Source: Salinivenus sp. (GTDB lineage: Bacteria > Bacteroidota > Rhodothermia > Rhodothermales > Salinibacteraceae). Taken from it: a stretch of DNA of 64,000 bases. A program made the translations under genes and the position numbers. The stretch's first letter is position 1, and every line of letters begins with the position of its first letter. Positions 28,804-38,865 of this stretch are shown here, in pieces. The stretch lies in the NCBI GenBank assembly GCA_018609755.1, contig JAHENZ010000022.1, positions 1-64,000 of the forward strand. The letters run 5' to 3'. The notes beneath the pieces were generated by a model. That model did no database searches. It saw nothing but the letters and a program-made list of their open reading frames with translations, and was not told the origin of the DNA.

Positions 28804-28818
28804 ACTTAACCGGTAACT
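28804..28818. promoter_or_regulatory. putative LacI-family operator upstream of susC
   Basis: ACTTAACCGGTAACT, 58 bp upstream of susC start; shares TWACCGGTWA core with 28988 and 36960. Confidence 0.5.
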
Positions 28819-28987
28819 CCGTATACAAATTTACGTATCTGCCTTTCGAGCCGACGACGGACGGCAGACCACCGAAAATAAAATCCTTCACACAAGACGA
28901 TCCGTCGTCCAGGACACCGACTTCCTCGGAGTCGTCATGCAGAGAGGTCGGCCGTCTTCTCGTAACACAATGTATCCCGTGCCCTGG

Positions 28988-29001
28988 ATTAACCGGTAAC
29001 T
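28988..29001. promoter_or_regulatory. putative LacI-family operator, distal site upstream of susC
   Basis: ATTAACCGGTAACT followed by degenerate TTATCGGTAATTTT. Confidence 0.45.
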
Positions 29002-29587
29002 TTATCGGTAATTTTAGAGTAAGAAAACGCTTCCAACAGTTCAAGTAAACGACTCGTGCCCTTCAAATCTTCACCTTTTATACACAATACGTGACAATAC
29101 GAGCCGCAAACGCCCCCGCACTCATTTCTTCCTGCCGAGTCCTGCGTCACGTTTTCCGTGTCGGATAGAGCGTCGTTTATCGAATCGCAATAGCGTAGCA
29201 GACAGCCCTCTTTGGACATTGAGTACCATTCGGCACTCGACATCCCCTGCTTGACTGAGTAGTCGATTCAACGCAAAACTCCCCTCGAATCGTGGTCCAC
29301 CGGCGCTCCCGTCGTGCGCACGTGCTCCTCTCTGTCCCTCCTCTTCCAACCCTCTTTTCCTCCAATCCGAATAACAGTCTAAACCTACCGAGGGGGCGAA
29401 CGTATGGACGTGGGAGCCATCGTTACACCCCCCTCCTCCAATTGTACATTCCTCTATTGGCCAAGCGGACTTGGCGTCACCGCACCTCCGTCGCTTGCGG
29501 ATGTCGATGGCGAGAGAGTCAATTCGAGGGCGAGCAGTTGGAGTTGCGAGGAGCGACCGCCAAGGACCATGGGATATCAGTGGATGC

Positions 29588-31183
29588 CTACCCCACCCGG
29601 ATGAGGGCGTCGTCGGAAACGTCCGGCCCCAGTTCGACGGCCTCCTCGGACACGGAGTCGTCGATCCGCACGTCGCCCGTCTTCTCCCCTCGCACCACGA
29701 TTGGCGAGTCTCCGCCCGACAACGCCAGCCACCGCAAGGTGACATCCGTGCAGTTGTCAAGCTCGAACACCTGTTCCTCTGCCTCCACCTCTGCTTCGGT
29801 CATGGTGAGGCCGTTCACCCGCCGGCACAGCACGCCCTCGTCCGCACGGATCGTCACGTTTTTGAGCCGGAACCCCTGCACCCATTCCTCCGGAAGGCCG
29901 ATGAGTTCGACGCCCATCGCCGCCCCGTCTACCCGCACGTTCTGAATGTTGATGTTGCGAAACAGGGGTGCCGGGCCCGTTGCCTCTCCGCCGCTGTAGA
30001 AGCTGTTGATGTTGATCGCCTGATTTTGCACGTCCCGCATCTCCACGTCCCGGATGTAGAGATTCTCCACCACTTCCCCTCGCCCTCGCTCAGACTTGAG
30101 GCGGATGCCCCGATCAGTCTCCACGAAAAGACAGTCGTGCACGTAGACGTTACGGATCCCGCCGGAGGTCTCGCTTCCCATGACGATTCCGCCGCTGCCG
30201 GTGCGCACGTCCCGCGCGTCGATGTGCCGCGCCACAATGTTTTCGCTGGGCATACCCACCCGGCGCCCGTCCTCGTTGAGGCCCGACTTGATGGGAATGG
30301 CGTCGTCTCCAGTCTCGAAGTGGCAGTACTCCACGAGCACGTTCCGGCAGGAGTCGGGATTGACCCCGTCCCCGTTCGGCGCCTCCAGCGACTGCACGTG
30401 CACGTCCCGCACGATCACATTCTCGCAGTAGACCGGGTGCACGGTCCACATCGGCGTATTGGTGAGAGTGATGCCTTCGACAAGCACGTTCTCGGACTTC
30501 CAGGGCTGGAGGAAACTCGGACGCAGCCCATTATCGCCGTTGCCGTAGCGCCGTTCCGACAGGGGCCGCTTAGCATCCTCGATGCGGCTGTACCCGTCGT
30601 GGTTTTCCTCGAAGTACGTCCACCAGTGTGCCCCGTTGCCGTCGAGGGTGCCCTTCCCCGTAATCGCTATATTCCGACAATTCGGCGCGTAAATGAGCGG
30701 CGAGTAGTTGTAGACTTCCACGCCTTCGATCCGGGTATGCACCACCGGCAAATAATCCTCCCGGTCCCCACTGAAGCGAATCGTCGCCCCCTCCGTCACG
30801 TGCAGGTTCACGTTGCTGCGCAGGTGAATCGGGCCGGTCAGCCAGTCACCTTTGGGCACGACGACCCGCCCGCCCCCGGCCTCATGACAGGCTGCAACCG
30901 CTTCCGAAAACGCCGCTGTGTTTTTCGTCTCTCCGCCCGGCTCGGCTCCGTAGTCTCGAATGTCGAAGAGCCGGTCCGGAAACGTCGGCCGAACCAAGTT
31001 CGGCATCGCGAACGGCGCGTCGATCGGGGCAATGTCCTCGGGCACGTCTTTTTCCCGAAGCGGCTTCACGAGCGGCGCTTTTGTCTCGGAGGCAGAGCCG
31101 CCGTTTGACCAGTTCAGAAACAATGAGCCGGCCCCGAGTGCGGCCGATTGCAGGAGGAAATCGCGTCTATTGGGAGTGTCCAT
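29588..31183 (-). CDS. polygalacturonase-like glycoside hydrolase family 28, Tat-type signal
   Basis: NRRDFLLQSAALGAGSLF (twin Arg); ITGKGTLDGNGAHWW; NTPMWTVHPVYCENVIVRDVHVQS; NGDGVNPDSCRNVLVEYCHFETGDDAIPIKSG. Confidence 0.94.
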   Translation of the reverse strand: MDTPNRRDFLLQSAALGAGSLFLNWSNGGSASETKAPLVKPLREKDVPEDIAPIDAPFAMPNLVRPTFPDRLFDIRDYGAEPGGETKNTAAFSEAVAACHEAGGGRVVVPKGDWLTGPIHLRSNVNLHVTEGATIRFSGDREDYLPVVHTRIEGVEVYNYSPLIYAPNCRNIAITGKGTLDGNGAHWWTYFEENHDGYSRIEDAKRPLSERRYGNGDNGLRPSFLQPWKSENVLVEGITLTNTPMWTVHPVYCENVIVRDVHVQSLEAPNGDGVNPDSCRNVLVEYCHFETGDDAIPIKSGLNEDGRRVGMPSENIVARHIDARDVRTGSGGIVMGSETSGGIRNVYVHDCLFVETDRGIRLKSERGRGEVVENLYIRDVEMRDVQNQAININSFYSGGEATGPAPLFRNINIQNVRVDGAAMGVELIGLPEEWVQGFRLKNVTIRADEGVLCRRVNGLTMTEAEVEAEEQVFELDNCTDVTLRWLALSGGDSPIVVRGEKTGDVRIDDSVSEEAVELGPDVSDDALIRVG

Positions 31184-31235
31184 GGCGAGTCTGCACAATT
31201 AGGTTGACGTCGAAGTTTGGGTGTGCCGGGAGCAA

Positions 31236-32024
31236 TCAGAGGGTTTTTGAAGAGAAGCCGCCGTCAACGGCCACGTTCGCCCCGGTAATAAAGGAGCCCG
31301 CCGTATCGGAGGCCAGCAGGAGTGCAGTGCCCACCAGTTCGTTGGCCTCCCCAAAGCGGCCCGCGGGCGTCTGCCGCATGATGTCATTGATGCGCTCGTC
31401 GGAAAGAATCTCCTTGTTTTGCTCGGCAGGGAAGAAGCCCGGCGCAATGCAGTTGACTCGAATGCCCTCCGGCGCCCACTCTCGGGCCAAATTCTCGGAC
31501 AGATTCACGAGCCCGGCCTTCGAAGCACCGTAGGTAAACACTTTCGAAAGAGGGGTCAGCGCCGCCATCGAACTAATGTTGATGACGCTCCCGCCCTCGT
31601 CCTGATCGAGCAGGTACTCCCCCACGACCTGACACGCCAGAAACACGCCCTTGAGGTTTACCTCCATGATCTTGTCCCACTCCTCTTCCTCAATTTCCAG
31701 GAAGGGCGTGGCGGAATTGACCCCGGCGCTGTTCACCAGCACGTCGATACGGCCAAACTGATCATCCACCTGCTCTACGAGGGAGTGCAGGTCCGACTTC
31801 GAGGTCGTATCGCACCGGATAAAGGTGGCATCTCCTGCGTCCGACAGGTCACTGAGGGTTTCGGCTCGTTTCGTCCCGGTCTCCTCGTCTCGGCCCACGA
31901 CCACCGTATTCGCCCCAGCGCGACACAGCCCCTCGGCGAGCGCCCCGCCGATCTCCCCCGTGGCGCCGATAACGATGGCCGTCTGGCCCTCCAGACCGAA
32001 CTGTTCATTCAGATAATTGCTCAT
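31236..32024 (-). CDS. SDR-family oxidoreductase, probably D-mannonate oxidoreductase type
   Basis: GQTAIVIGATGEIGGALAEGL; VLVNSAGVN; YGASKAGLVNLSENLAREWAPEGIRVNCIAPGFF; position next to uxaE-like gene. Confidence 0.88.
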   Translation of the reverse strand: MSNYLNEQFGLEGQTAIVIGATGEIGGALAEGLCRAGANTVVVGRDEETGTKRAETLSDLSDAGDATFIRCDTTSKSDLHSLVEQVDDQFGRIDVLVNSAGVNSATPFLEIEEEEWDKIMEVNLKGVFLACQVVGEYLLDQDEGGSVINISSMAALTPLSKVFTYGASKAGLVNLSENLAREWAPEGIRVNCIAPGFFPAEQNKEILSDERINDIMRQTPAGRFGEANELVGTALLLASDTAGSFITGANVAVDGGFSSKTL

Positions 32025-32151
32025 GCGCTCAAATCGTCAATTGAATGCGTGAAGTGCGAAAAGCGATCGTCGTACTCATTTGGATAAACCCCAAGAAGCG
32101 CCGTTGGAATGTAGGATTGTGAGATTGTCCGCCGGACGAGAGCGAACCTCT

Positions 32152-32188
32152 CCTTGTAGCGCCGTTGGACTCCAACGGCGCTACAAGG
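32152..32188. repeat. dispersed palindromic repeat, copy 3 (longest, 18-bp arms)
   Basis: CCTTGTAGCGCCGTTGGA-C-TCCAACGGCGCTACAAGG; an isolated half site AGCGCCGTTGGA lies at 32097-32108. Confidence 0.88.
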
Positions 32189-32310
32189 GAGATGCAGACC
32201 TTTTCAGAGGAAGAAACGTCCGGTGCCAGGATGTCCATTGATCCTGCGATTAATCTTGCAAAGGCACAATCCAACAGCGCTTCCGGCAGAATCCACAGTA
32301 GCAATCGCCC

Positions 32311-33882
32311 CTACTGCCCGATTGTGCCCACACTCTCAATGTGGTGGCGGAAGTGGCCTTCGAGGGTGTCGAAGTGCTCTTCCTCGTGCTCGTTCAACAG
32401 TTCGAAGAAGCGCTCCTTGAACCGCCACGCCCCGTCCTGCTTCGCGGTCAGGACCGACCCGTACGTAATGTGCAGGAGCTGTCGGCCGTTGTTTTCGTCG
32501 AGATAGGTCGCCTCCAGTTCGGCGTCGTCCACATCGCCCGGATCCGGAATTGCACTCAGATCCGTGCTCACGTGATAGGTCTTCCGGTCCGCCTCGAAGC
32601 GATCAAAGGCGTACGCAACGATCCCCCGAAAAAACTCCGGCGCATGGCGAGCCGGAATGCGGAGAGCCTCCAGGTAACTCGTGCCCGCCGTCTTGAGGTG
32701 CACTTTCGGCCCGGCCTGGCGCCCCAGAATTGGAAACACCGTAAACTTGTCGCTGCCCGAATGCACGCTGAGCTTGTAGCCCCCGCACGCCTGCAGGATG
32801 ATCACGTGCTTCTTCAGTGCCTCCTCGAAGGCGTCCGGATCGCCGATAAAGTCGATCCCCTTCTCGAAGTCTCCCACGAACCGCGGCGCGAGGCTCGTCA
32901 CCTCCACCCCAAGGCGGTCTAGCTCCGCCGCCACGAAGTAGTGCTCGCGCGGATGCGTAGGCTGATCAGTCTCGTCCACGGACATCTCCAGGTCGTATTC
33001 GGCGTCGGGCCGGTCGGCGGCGTACCGGGCGGCCACGTGATCGGCCAGCGTCTTCGTGTTTGCGATTGCCGCACTGTACTTCACCGACGCCCGCTTGAGC
33101 TCTTCTTCGGTAAAGGAAATCTCCAGCCGTCCGGCGTCACTCTCCAAAACGAGGGGCTCTACGGTGTAGTGCTCCAGGTAGGCCTCGGGCGTAACGTCGA
33201 GCATGTCCCAGGGAAGCGCTTGGAAGCGGCGCGTCAGTTCGTTCGCGTCCAGGTGATCGGCCTCATTGTCGACATGGTCCGACGGGTCGATGGTGTACAT
33301 CGTGTATCCGGTCTCGAAGCACCGGTCGATGTCCTCGGGCGTCTTCAGGTGATCGGCGTCGGCTCCGAAGCCCCCGGTGTACCCTTCCTGAAAGACTGCC
33401 CAGGTCACGTCGTCCATCACCTCCTGCGGAGAGCGTCCGGTGCGCTCCATCTCGCGGATCGACTGCTGCGCCAGGATCGGCTGCGCGTTCAGCGCCTCAC
33501 AGGCGCGAATGTGGCCCGGCGTGGCCAGCCCCAGGCGATCGCCGCACCCAATGGCGGGGGTCGTCCCCAACGGCTGCGGCGCCGTCCAGGAAAAGAGTCC
33601 CCGGAGCTGTTGGGCATTCTCGGGCGAGCACGGACACACAGCCACCGTCTCCGACGACGATTCAATCACCGCCTCGCGTTCGAAGGGACCCTCCTCGGCC
33701 TCCCCCACGACAATCAGCTTCAGATCGTGGCCGTGCCGAGCCAGCGCGTAGACCGTCCCGTCCCGTTCGCGAACGGACTGTTCGTAAAGGTGCCACTCTC
33801 CCCCCTCCTCTTCGAGAAGGTTCTGGAGATCGTCGACGGCAATAGAGGTGAGATCGGCGGAAGTAGCCATCTTTTCGGTCAA
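32311..33882 (-). CDS. uxaE: tagaturonate epimerase family protein (UxaE-like)
   Basis: LGTTPAIGCGDRLGLATPGHIRA; QEGYTGGFGADADHLKTPEDIDRC; GGYKLSVHSGSDKFTVFPILGR; HVKTAGTSYLEALR-type region. Assigned from recalled family pattern plus uronate gene context. Confidence 0.8.
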   Translation of the reverse strand: MTEKMATSADLTSIAVDDLQNLLEEEGGEWHLYEQSVRERDGTVYALARHGHDLKLIVVGEAEEGPFEREAVIESSSETVAVCPCSPENAQQLRGLFSWTAPQPLGTTPAIGCGDRLGLATPGHIRACEALNAQPILAQQSIREMERTGRSPQEVMDDVTWAVFQEGYTGGFGADADHLKTPEDIDRCFETGYTMYTIDPSDHVDNEADHLDANELTRRFQALPWDMLDVTPEAYLEHYTVEPLVLESDAGRLEISFTEEELKRASVKYSAAIANTKTLADHVAARYAADRPDAEYDLEMSVDETDQPTHPREHYFVAAELDRLGVEVTSLAPRFVGDFEKGIDFIGDPDAFEEALKKHVIILQACGGYKLSVHSGSDKFTVFPILGRQAGPKVHLKTAGTSYLEALRIPARHAPEFFRGIVAYAFDRFEADRKTYHVSTDLSAIPDPGDVDDAELEATYLDENNGRQLLHITYGSVLTAKQDGAWRFKERFFELLNEHEEEHFDTLEGHFRHHIESVGTIGQ

Positions 33883-33979
33883 TAATAGTGGAAGTAAGAG
33901 CGTAACGTCGGTTCTGCTGTCGGTATTCGTTCACACCAAATCCAGTCACTCCTGGATACAATTTTTCCCCTTCGTCCCG

Positions 33980-35275
33980 TTAGAAGCCGAACACCCCAGG
34001 CAGCCAGAGGCTCAGCTCCGGAATGAACGTGACGAGCATCAGCGCCACGACCATCGCCGCAAACAGCGGGAGGAGGGGCTTCACCAGCTTCTCGATGGTC
34101 GTGTCGGCCACGGCGGCCCCCACGAACAGCACCGTCCCCACTGGCGGCGTGCAGAGGCCCACGCACAAGTTTAGCACCAGCATGATGCCAAAGTGGATGG
34201 GGTCGAGGCCCAGCTCGGTCACCACCGGCAAAAAGATCGGCGTAAAGATCAGCACGGCCGGCGTCATGTCCATGAACGTGCCGACCACCAGCAGAATCAG
34301 ATTGATAATCAGGAGGATCAAGACAAAGCTGTCGGTGAGCCCGAGGAGCCCGTCGCTGATTTGCTGTGGCAGGTGATCGTAGGAAAGAACCCACGACATC
34401 GCGATGGATGTGCCGATGAGCAGCATCACGATGGCCGTGGAGCGCACTGTTTCCAACAGAATGTCCGGCAGGTCTTCAGTCCCGATTTCCCGATACGAAA
34501 AGGCCAGTACGAGAGCGTAGAGCACGGCGACGGCGGCAGCTTCGGTTGCCGTGAAGATGCCGGCGACGATGCCGCCGATCACGACAATCAACATTAAGAG
34601 GCTGGGCACCGCCTCCAGGAAGCGTGTGCCTACGGTCCAGAGACTTTGTGTGTCCCCCACCGGATAGTCCTCGCGGTACGCCCACACAGCGGCGACCGCC
34701 ATCAGACTCAGGCCCACGATGATGCCCGGCACGTACCCGGCCAAGAAGAGAGCTCCGATCGATAGGCCGCCCCCCGCCAGCGAGTACACGATGAGGATGT
34801 TGCTGGGGGGAATGAGAAGTCCCGTCGTGGCCGACGTGATGTTTACGGCCGCACTGAATTCTTTGTCGTAGCCCTCCTCTTCCATTTGCGGGGCCATGAA
34901 GCCGCCCACGGCGGAGGCTGCCGCCACGGCCGAGCCGGAAACCGCCCCCATGAGCATGGCCGCTACGACATTCACGTGGGCGAGCCCTCCGGGCACCATG
35001 CCGATGAGCGACTTCGCGAAGCCCACCAGGCGACTCGCGATGCCGCCGCGGTTCATGAGCTGTCCTGCGAGAATGAAGAACGGAATGGCGAGCAGAGCAA
35101 AAGAGTCCAGCCCCGTCGCGAGCTGCTGAGCGATGGTCGTGACCGACGGAGTCAGGGTGATACTCAGCAGCATGGTCGCCACCGACGCGAGCCCGATACA
35201 AAAGGCCACCGGTACCCCCAGGAGAAGGAGGAGAACAAACACGAGCCCGAGCACGAGAAGAGCAGTAAGGGCCAT
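33980..35275 (-). CDS. TRAP transporter large permease (DctM-like)
   Basis: About 12 hydrophobic segments; GVPVAFCIGLASV; IPFFILAGQLMNRGGIASRLVGFAKSLIGMVPGGLAHVNVVAAMLMGAVSGSAVAAASAVG. Confidence 0.95.
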   Translation of the reverse strand: MALTALLVLGLVFVLLLLLGVPVAFCIGLASVATMLLSITLTPSVTTIAQQLATGLDSFALLAIPFFILAGQLMNRGGIASRLVGFAKSLIGMVPGGLAHVNVVAAMLMGAVSGSAVAAASAVGGFMAPQMEEEGYDKEFSAAVNITSATTGLLIPPSNILIVYSLAGGGLSIGALFLAGYVPGIIVGLSLMAVAAVWAYREDYPVGDTQSLWTVGTRFLEAVPSLLMLIVVIGGIVAGIFTATEAAAVAVLYALVLAFSYREIGTEDLPDILLETVRSTAIVMLLIGTSIAMSWVLSYDHLPQQISDGLLGLTDSFVLILLIINLILLVVGTFMDMTPAVLIFTPIFLPVVTELGLDPIHFGIMLVLNLCVGLCTPPVGTVLFVGAAVADTTIEKLVKPLLPLFAAMVVALMLVTFIPELSLWLPGVFGF

Positions 35276-35278
35276 CGG

Positions 35279-35809
35279 CTATGCGTCGGTTGATGAGGAA
35301 GAGAGGTCCCACGCGGCATCGCCAGAACGCTCTTCTTGCAGGGCTCGAACGTGTCCACTGACGTGGACGAGGCTGTAAAATGTCATCAGAGCCCCCGTCA
35401 GGGGCAAGACGACGTACACGTACCCGATCGGCAGATTGAGGGAGGCTGAGGTCTGCCCCAGACTGAGCTGGATGTAGACGAGGCGGAGTCCGCCCCCAAT
35501 CAGCACCGCAACCGCAAAGAGAATGATGCAGGCCTGAATGACGATTCGGAGCCAATGACGGGCCCGGCCGTCGAGCCGCTCCGGAAGCAGTTCGAGCGCC
35601 AGATGGTCGTGCTGTCCCACGCCGTAGCCCGCTCCCAGCACCCCCACCCAGATGAGTAGGAACCGTGCAAGCTCTTGGGTAAAAGAACTCGGGTCTCCCA
35701 GCACGTACCGGCTGAAGACCTGCCAGAGCACGTTTAGGACTGCGGCCCCCATGAGCCCCACGAGGACGGGCCCCAGAATGTGGTCAACGATTTGTTTTGC
35801 TCGATTCAT
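35279..35809 (-). CDS. TRAP transporter small permease (DctQ-like)
   Basis: Four TM segments, NVLWQVFSRYVLGDPSSFTQELARFLLIWVGVLGAGYGVGQHDHLALE; directly upstream of DctM. Confidence 0.93.
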   Translation of the reverse strand: MNRAKQIVDHILGPVLVGLMGAAVLNVLWQVFSRYVLGDPSSFTQELARFLLIWVGVLGAGYGVGQHDHLALELLPERLDGRARHWLRIVIQACIILFAVAVLIGGGLRLVYIQLSLGQTSASLNLPIGYVYVVLPLTGALMTFYSLVHVSGHVRALQEERSGDAAWDLSSSSTDA

Positions 35810-35879
35810 ACTCCCTGTGCAATCTCACGTCAAAAAGCCATCGATTCTCTTCTCGGCCCCCCACCGGGACTCTGCGGAA

Positions 35880-36926
35880 TCATTCAACAGGCGTCTCGTC
35901 ACCGGACGGATCCTGCTCCGGTTCTTCGACCTCCAGCGCCCGTACCTCCTGGGCGAGTTCGTACACCTTCGGCTCCTGCTCTTCGTAATGGTCGTAGACC
36001 GGCTGGACCGCCTTCACGAAGGGCTTCGTGTCCGGTCGTATAATTTTGACCCCGGCCTTCTTCACGATGCGTAGCGCCTCCTCCGTGGCTTCGGCCCAGA
36101 GCTCCTTCTGGTACTGTGCCGACTCGTCGGCCGCCTCCTGGAGCCAGGTCTGTTGTTGCGGCGTGAGGCGCTCCCAAAGGTGCGTGCTTACCAGCAACAC
36201 GTCCTGCGGCGCAGTGTGCTTGTCGAGGCTGTAGTATTCGCAGAGCTCGTAGTGATTGGTGAGGTGAAAGCTGGGCGGGTTGTTCTCCGCACCGTCCACC
36301 ACCCCTTGTTGGAGCGCCGTATAAAGCTCGCCAAAAGAGATCGGCGTGGCCGCGCCGCCCATCTCGTTCACCATCCGAATAGACACCGGACTACTCATCG
36401 TCCGGATCTTCATGCCCTGCAAGTCGGCCGGCGTTCGAATCGGCTCATCTGTGGTGTAGAAGCTTCGGCTGCCGGCATCGTAGAAGGTGAGCCCCCGCAG
36501 CCACACGTCCTGACTCGACAACAGAATTCTACGCCCGATCTCCCCTTCCATGACCGCGTACCGGTGCGCATCGGACCGAAAAACGTACGGAAGTCCAAAG
36601 ACCTTGTAGGGCGCCGCAAAGCTCTCCATGACTGCGGACGACACTTTCGTAATCCCGAGACTTCCCACCTGCAACAGCTCCAACAACTCTCGCTCCGATC
36701 CCAGCTGTTCACTCGGATATATCTCCATCCGCATTGTGCTGTCGGACTTTTGCGCCAGACGATCGGCCATGTCCTGCATGGCCTTGTGCACCGGATGCGA
36801 CGGACTCAGGGCATGCCCGAGTCGAATCACGGTCTCGTCCTCGTTGACGCTACATCCCAAGCCTGCGAACGCGCAAACACAGAGGATGGCGAGCGCGGTG
36901 GTGAACTTCCTACTGAAGGTGCTCAC
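35880..36926 (-). CDS. TRAP transporter substrate-binding lipoprotein (DctP-like)
   Basis: Lipobox FAGLGCS; IRLGHALSPSHPVHKAMQDMADRLAQKSDSTMRMEIYPSEQLGSERELLELLQVGSLGITKVSSAVM. Confidence 0.95.
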   Translation of the reverse strand: MSTFSRKFTTALAILCVCAFAGLGCSVNEDETVIRLGHALSPSHPVHKAMQDMADRLAQKSDSTMRMEIYPSEQLGSERELLELLQVGSLGITKVSSAVMESFAAPYKVFGLPYVFRSDAHRYAVMEGEIGRRILLSSQDVWLRGLTFYDAGSRSFYTTDEPIRTPADLQGMKIRTMSSPVSIRMVNEMGGAATPISFGELYTALQQGVVDGAENNPPSFHLTNHYELCEYYSLDKHTAPQDVLLVSTHLWERLTPQQQTWLQEAADESAQYQKELWAEATEEALRIVKKAGVKIIRPDTKPFVKAVQPVYDHYEEQEPKVYELAQEVRALEVEEPEQDPSGDETPVE

Positions 36927-36959
36927 GAAAAACCGTTGATTGGACGTGCATATAGCTTG

Positions 36960-36975
36960 AAGTAACCGGTTACTT
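36960..36975. promoter_or_regulatory. putative LacI-family operator upstream of dctP
   Basis: Perfect 16-bp palindrome AAGTAACCGGTTACTT, 34 bp upstream of dctP start. Confidence 0.6.
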
Positions 36976-37125
36976 AATCGATAAAGTAAACAAACGAGAC
37001 TTGAAAGACCCTGAGGCTCTGAAGGAGGCTTTTTATTGTTAAGATTAAGAGAAATGAGCTGGAAATCATTCGCTTGGCCCGTTGACCTAAAGACGTCGGG
37101 TGTAGAAGCGACTCCGCGGTTTTGA

Positions 37126-38769
37126 CTACCGCGCCTTCAGAACCCAATCCGTCGGATCAATCCGTATCGCCGCGTCGGGATCCACCGTGAGACGTCCCGA
37201 TCCTCCACTCATCGTGACGACTCGCTCCTCTCCGTTCACCTGCACGGGCACCGGCACCTCGAACGTTGATTCTCCTGTATTTCGCCACTCCAACTGAAGG
37301 CCGGTTTCTGTCCGCGTCGAGTCGAGTTGAGGGAGCGCTGCCTGATAGAGATAGGTGTCCGCAATCCCGTCAAGCGAGTGCCCGGCAACCGACTCTGCCA
37401 GCCGAACGAAATCGTCGGTGTCCACGTGCCGGCACGCTTGTCCCGTGGTCGAATCAGGCGCAACGAACCGGCGGAGGAGAGTTTCGACCGAGTCGCGGCC
37501 CACCATCGAGCGGAGCGTGTGTAGGACGAGCGCGCCCTTGTAGTAGACGTCGCGGCCGTAGATGCGTTGGGCGGAGGTCGGTTCTCTACGGGCGATGGGT
37601 CTTTCGTTCGAGACCTGTCGGCGAAAGTAGTTGATGACCTCGTGGTAGCCCTCTTGCCCGCGAAGCGATTCTGCATAGAGTGCCTCCAGATACGTGGCGG
37701 TTCCCTCGTGAATCCAGAAATCCTTCCAGTCGCGCACCGTGAGGCAGTTGCCGTACCACTCGTGCGCCAGCTCATGGAAATGAAGAGCGTCGAACCCTGC
37801 GTCGTAGCCCAGCCCGCCGGTCCGGTCGAAGTCGTTGCCGTAGGCGATGAGCGTCTGGTGCTCCATCCCCAGGAAAGGCGTCTGTGCGATGCCGTACTTG
37901 TCGGCCCGAAAGGGATACGGCCCGAGGGTCTCTTCGAGGAATCGGACGTGGGTCAGAAAGTGCGGGAGATGGGCTCGTGCCCGCGCGGTATCTGCAGGGA
38001 GCGCGTAAAACGTGACGGGAACATCCGTGCCCGCCGTACTGGCGTAGGTGGTATCCAGGGACCGGTACGGACCGGCGTTCAGGGTGACGGCGTACGTGTT
38101 GATGGAGGTGGAGACGTGCCAGCGGTACGTTTGTGTGCTGTCGGAGGCTCGGTCCACCGCCCGGAGCGTGCCGTTCGACGCCGCGACAATGGAGTCCGGC
38201 ACGGTGATGGCGATGTCCATCGAGTCCGGCTCGTCGGACGGGTGGTCTTTCACCGGCCACCACAGATCCGCCCCGGCCGTCTGTCCCGAGGTGGCAATCC
38301 ACGGGTCGCCGTTCGGCGCTTCGGCCCAGGTGAAGCCGCCCTTCCACGGGGGATTGGGCGCCACCCGCGGAGCCCCCTCGTATTCAACCGTGAGTGACAC
38401 TCGCTCCCCTGCCGTCCTCGACGAGGGCAGGGAAATCCAGAGTTGATTGTCCCCGGCCCGTCGCTCGAACGGGAGCGATTGAGAACGCCCCCCCTGGCGC
38501 ACATCCGTCACCGTCAGGCGACGATCGAGGTTCAACACAAACACACTCAACGAGTCGGTCACGTCGGCTTCCACCGTAAGCGCTCCCTCAATCGTCTGAG
38601 CGTCCGGATGGACCCCCACGGCCAGTTCGTAGTGCGTCACGTCGTAGGCGGCCTGCTCTGCCAGCAAGGCCCCGCCCGAATCTTGTTCTTGCGCCGGTAC
38701 CGTCTGGCACCCGCCGGCAAGGACGAACCAAAGGAGTAGTGAACACCAGGTATACCGACAGGGATGCAT
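37126..38769 (-). CDS. M1-family metallopeptidase (aminopeptidase N-like), lipoprotein
   Basis: Lipobox VLAGGC; FLGMEHQTLIAYG; DALHFHELAHEWYGNCLTVRDWKDFWIHEGTATYLEALY (HExxHx18E). Confidence 0.95.
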   Translation of the reverse strand: MHPCRYTWCSLLLWFVLAGGCQTVPAQEQDSGGALLAEQAAYDVTHYELAVGVHPDAQTIEGALTVEADVTDSLSVFVLNLDRRLTVTDVRQGGRSQSLPFERRAGDNQLWISLPSSRTAGERVSLTVEYEGAPRVAPNPPWKGGFTWAEAPNGDPWIATSGQTAGADLWWPVKDHPSDEPDSMDIAITVPDSIVAASNGTLRAVDRASDSTQTYRWHVSTSINTYAVTLNAGPYRSLDTTYASTAGTDVPVTFYALPADTARARAHLPHFLTHVRFLEETLGPYPFRADKYGIAQTPFLGMEHQTLIAYGNDFDRTGGLGYDAGFDALHFHELAHEWYGNCLTVRDWKDFWIHEGTATYLEALYAESLRGQEGYHEVINYFRRQVSNERPIARREPTSAQRIYGRDVYYKGALVLHTLRSMVGRDSVETLLRRFVAPDSTTGQACRHVDTDDFVRLAESVAGHSLDGIADTYLYQAALPQLDSTRTETGLQLEWRNTGESTFEVPVPVQVNGEERVVTMSGGSGRLTVDPDAAIRIDPTDWVLKAR

Positions 38770-38865
38770 CCAAACGGTTGAATCATTCAGCGTGCAGCGA
38801 ACGGCCCTTCTGCGCTCCTCAATTGCCCCCATTTCAATAAATGCAGAGAGAGATCCGAGGGGCAA

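Noticed and set aside
29471-31108. 545-aa plus-strand ORF
   Set aside because: Antisense shadow of the GH28 gene.
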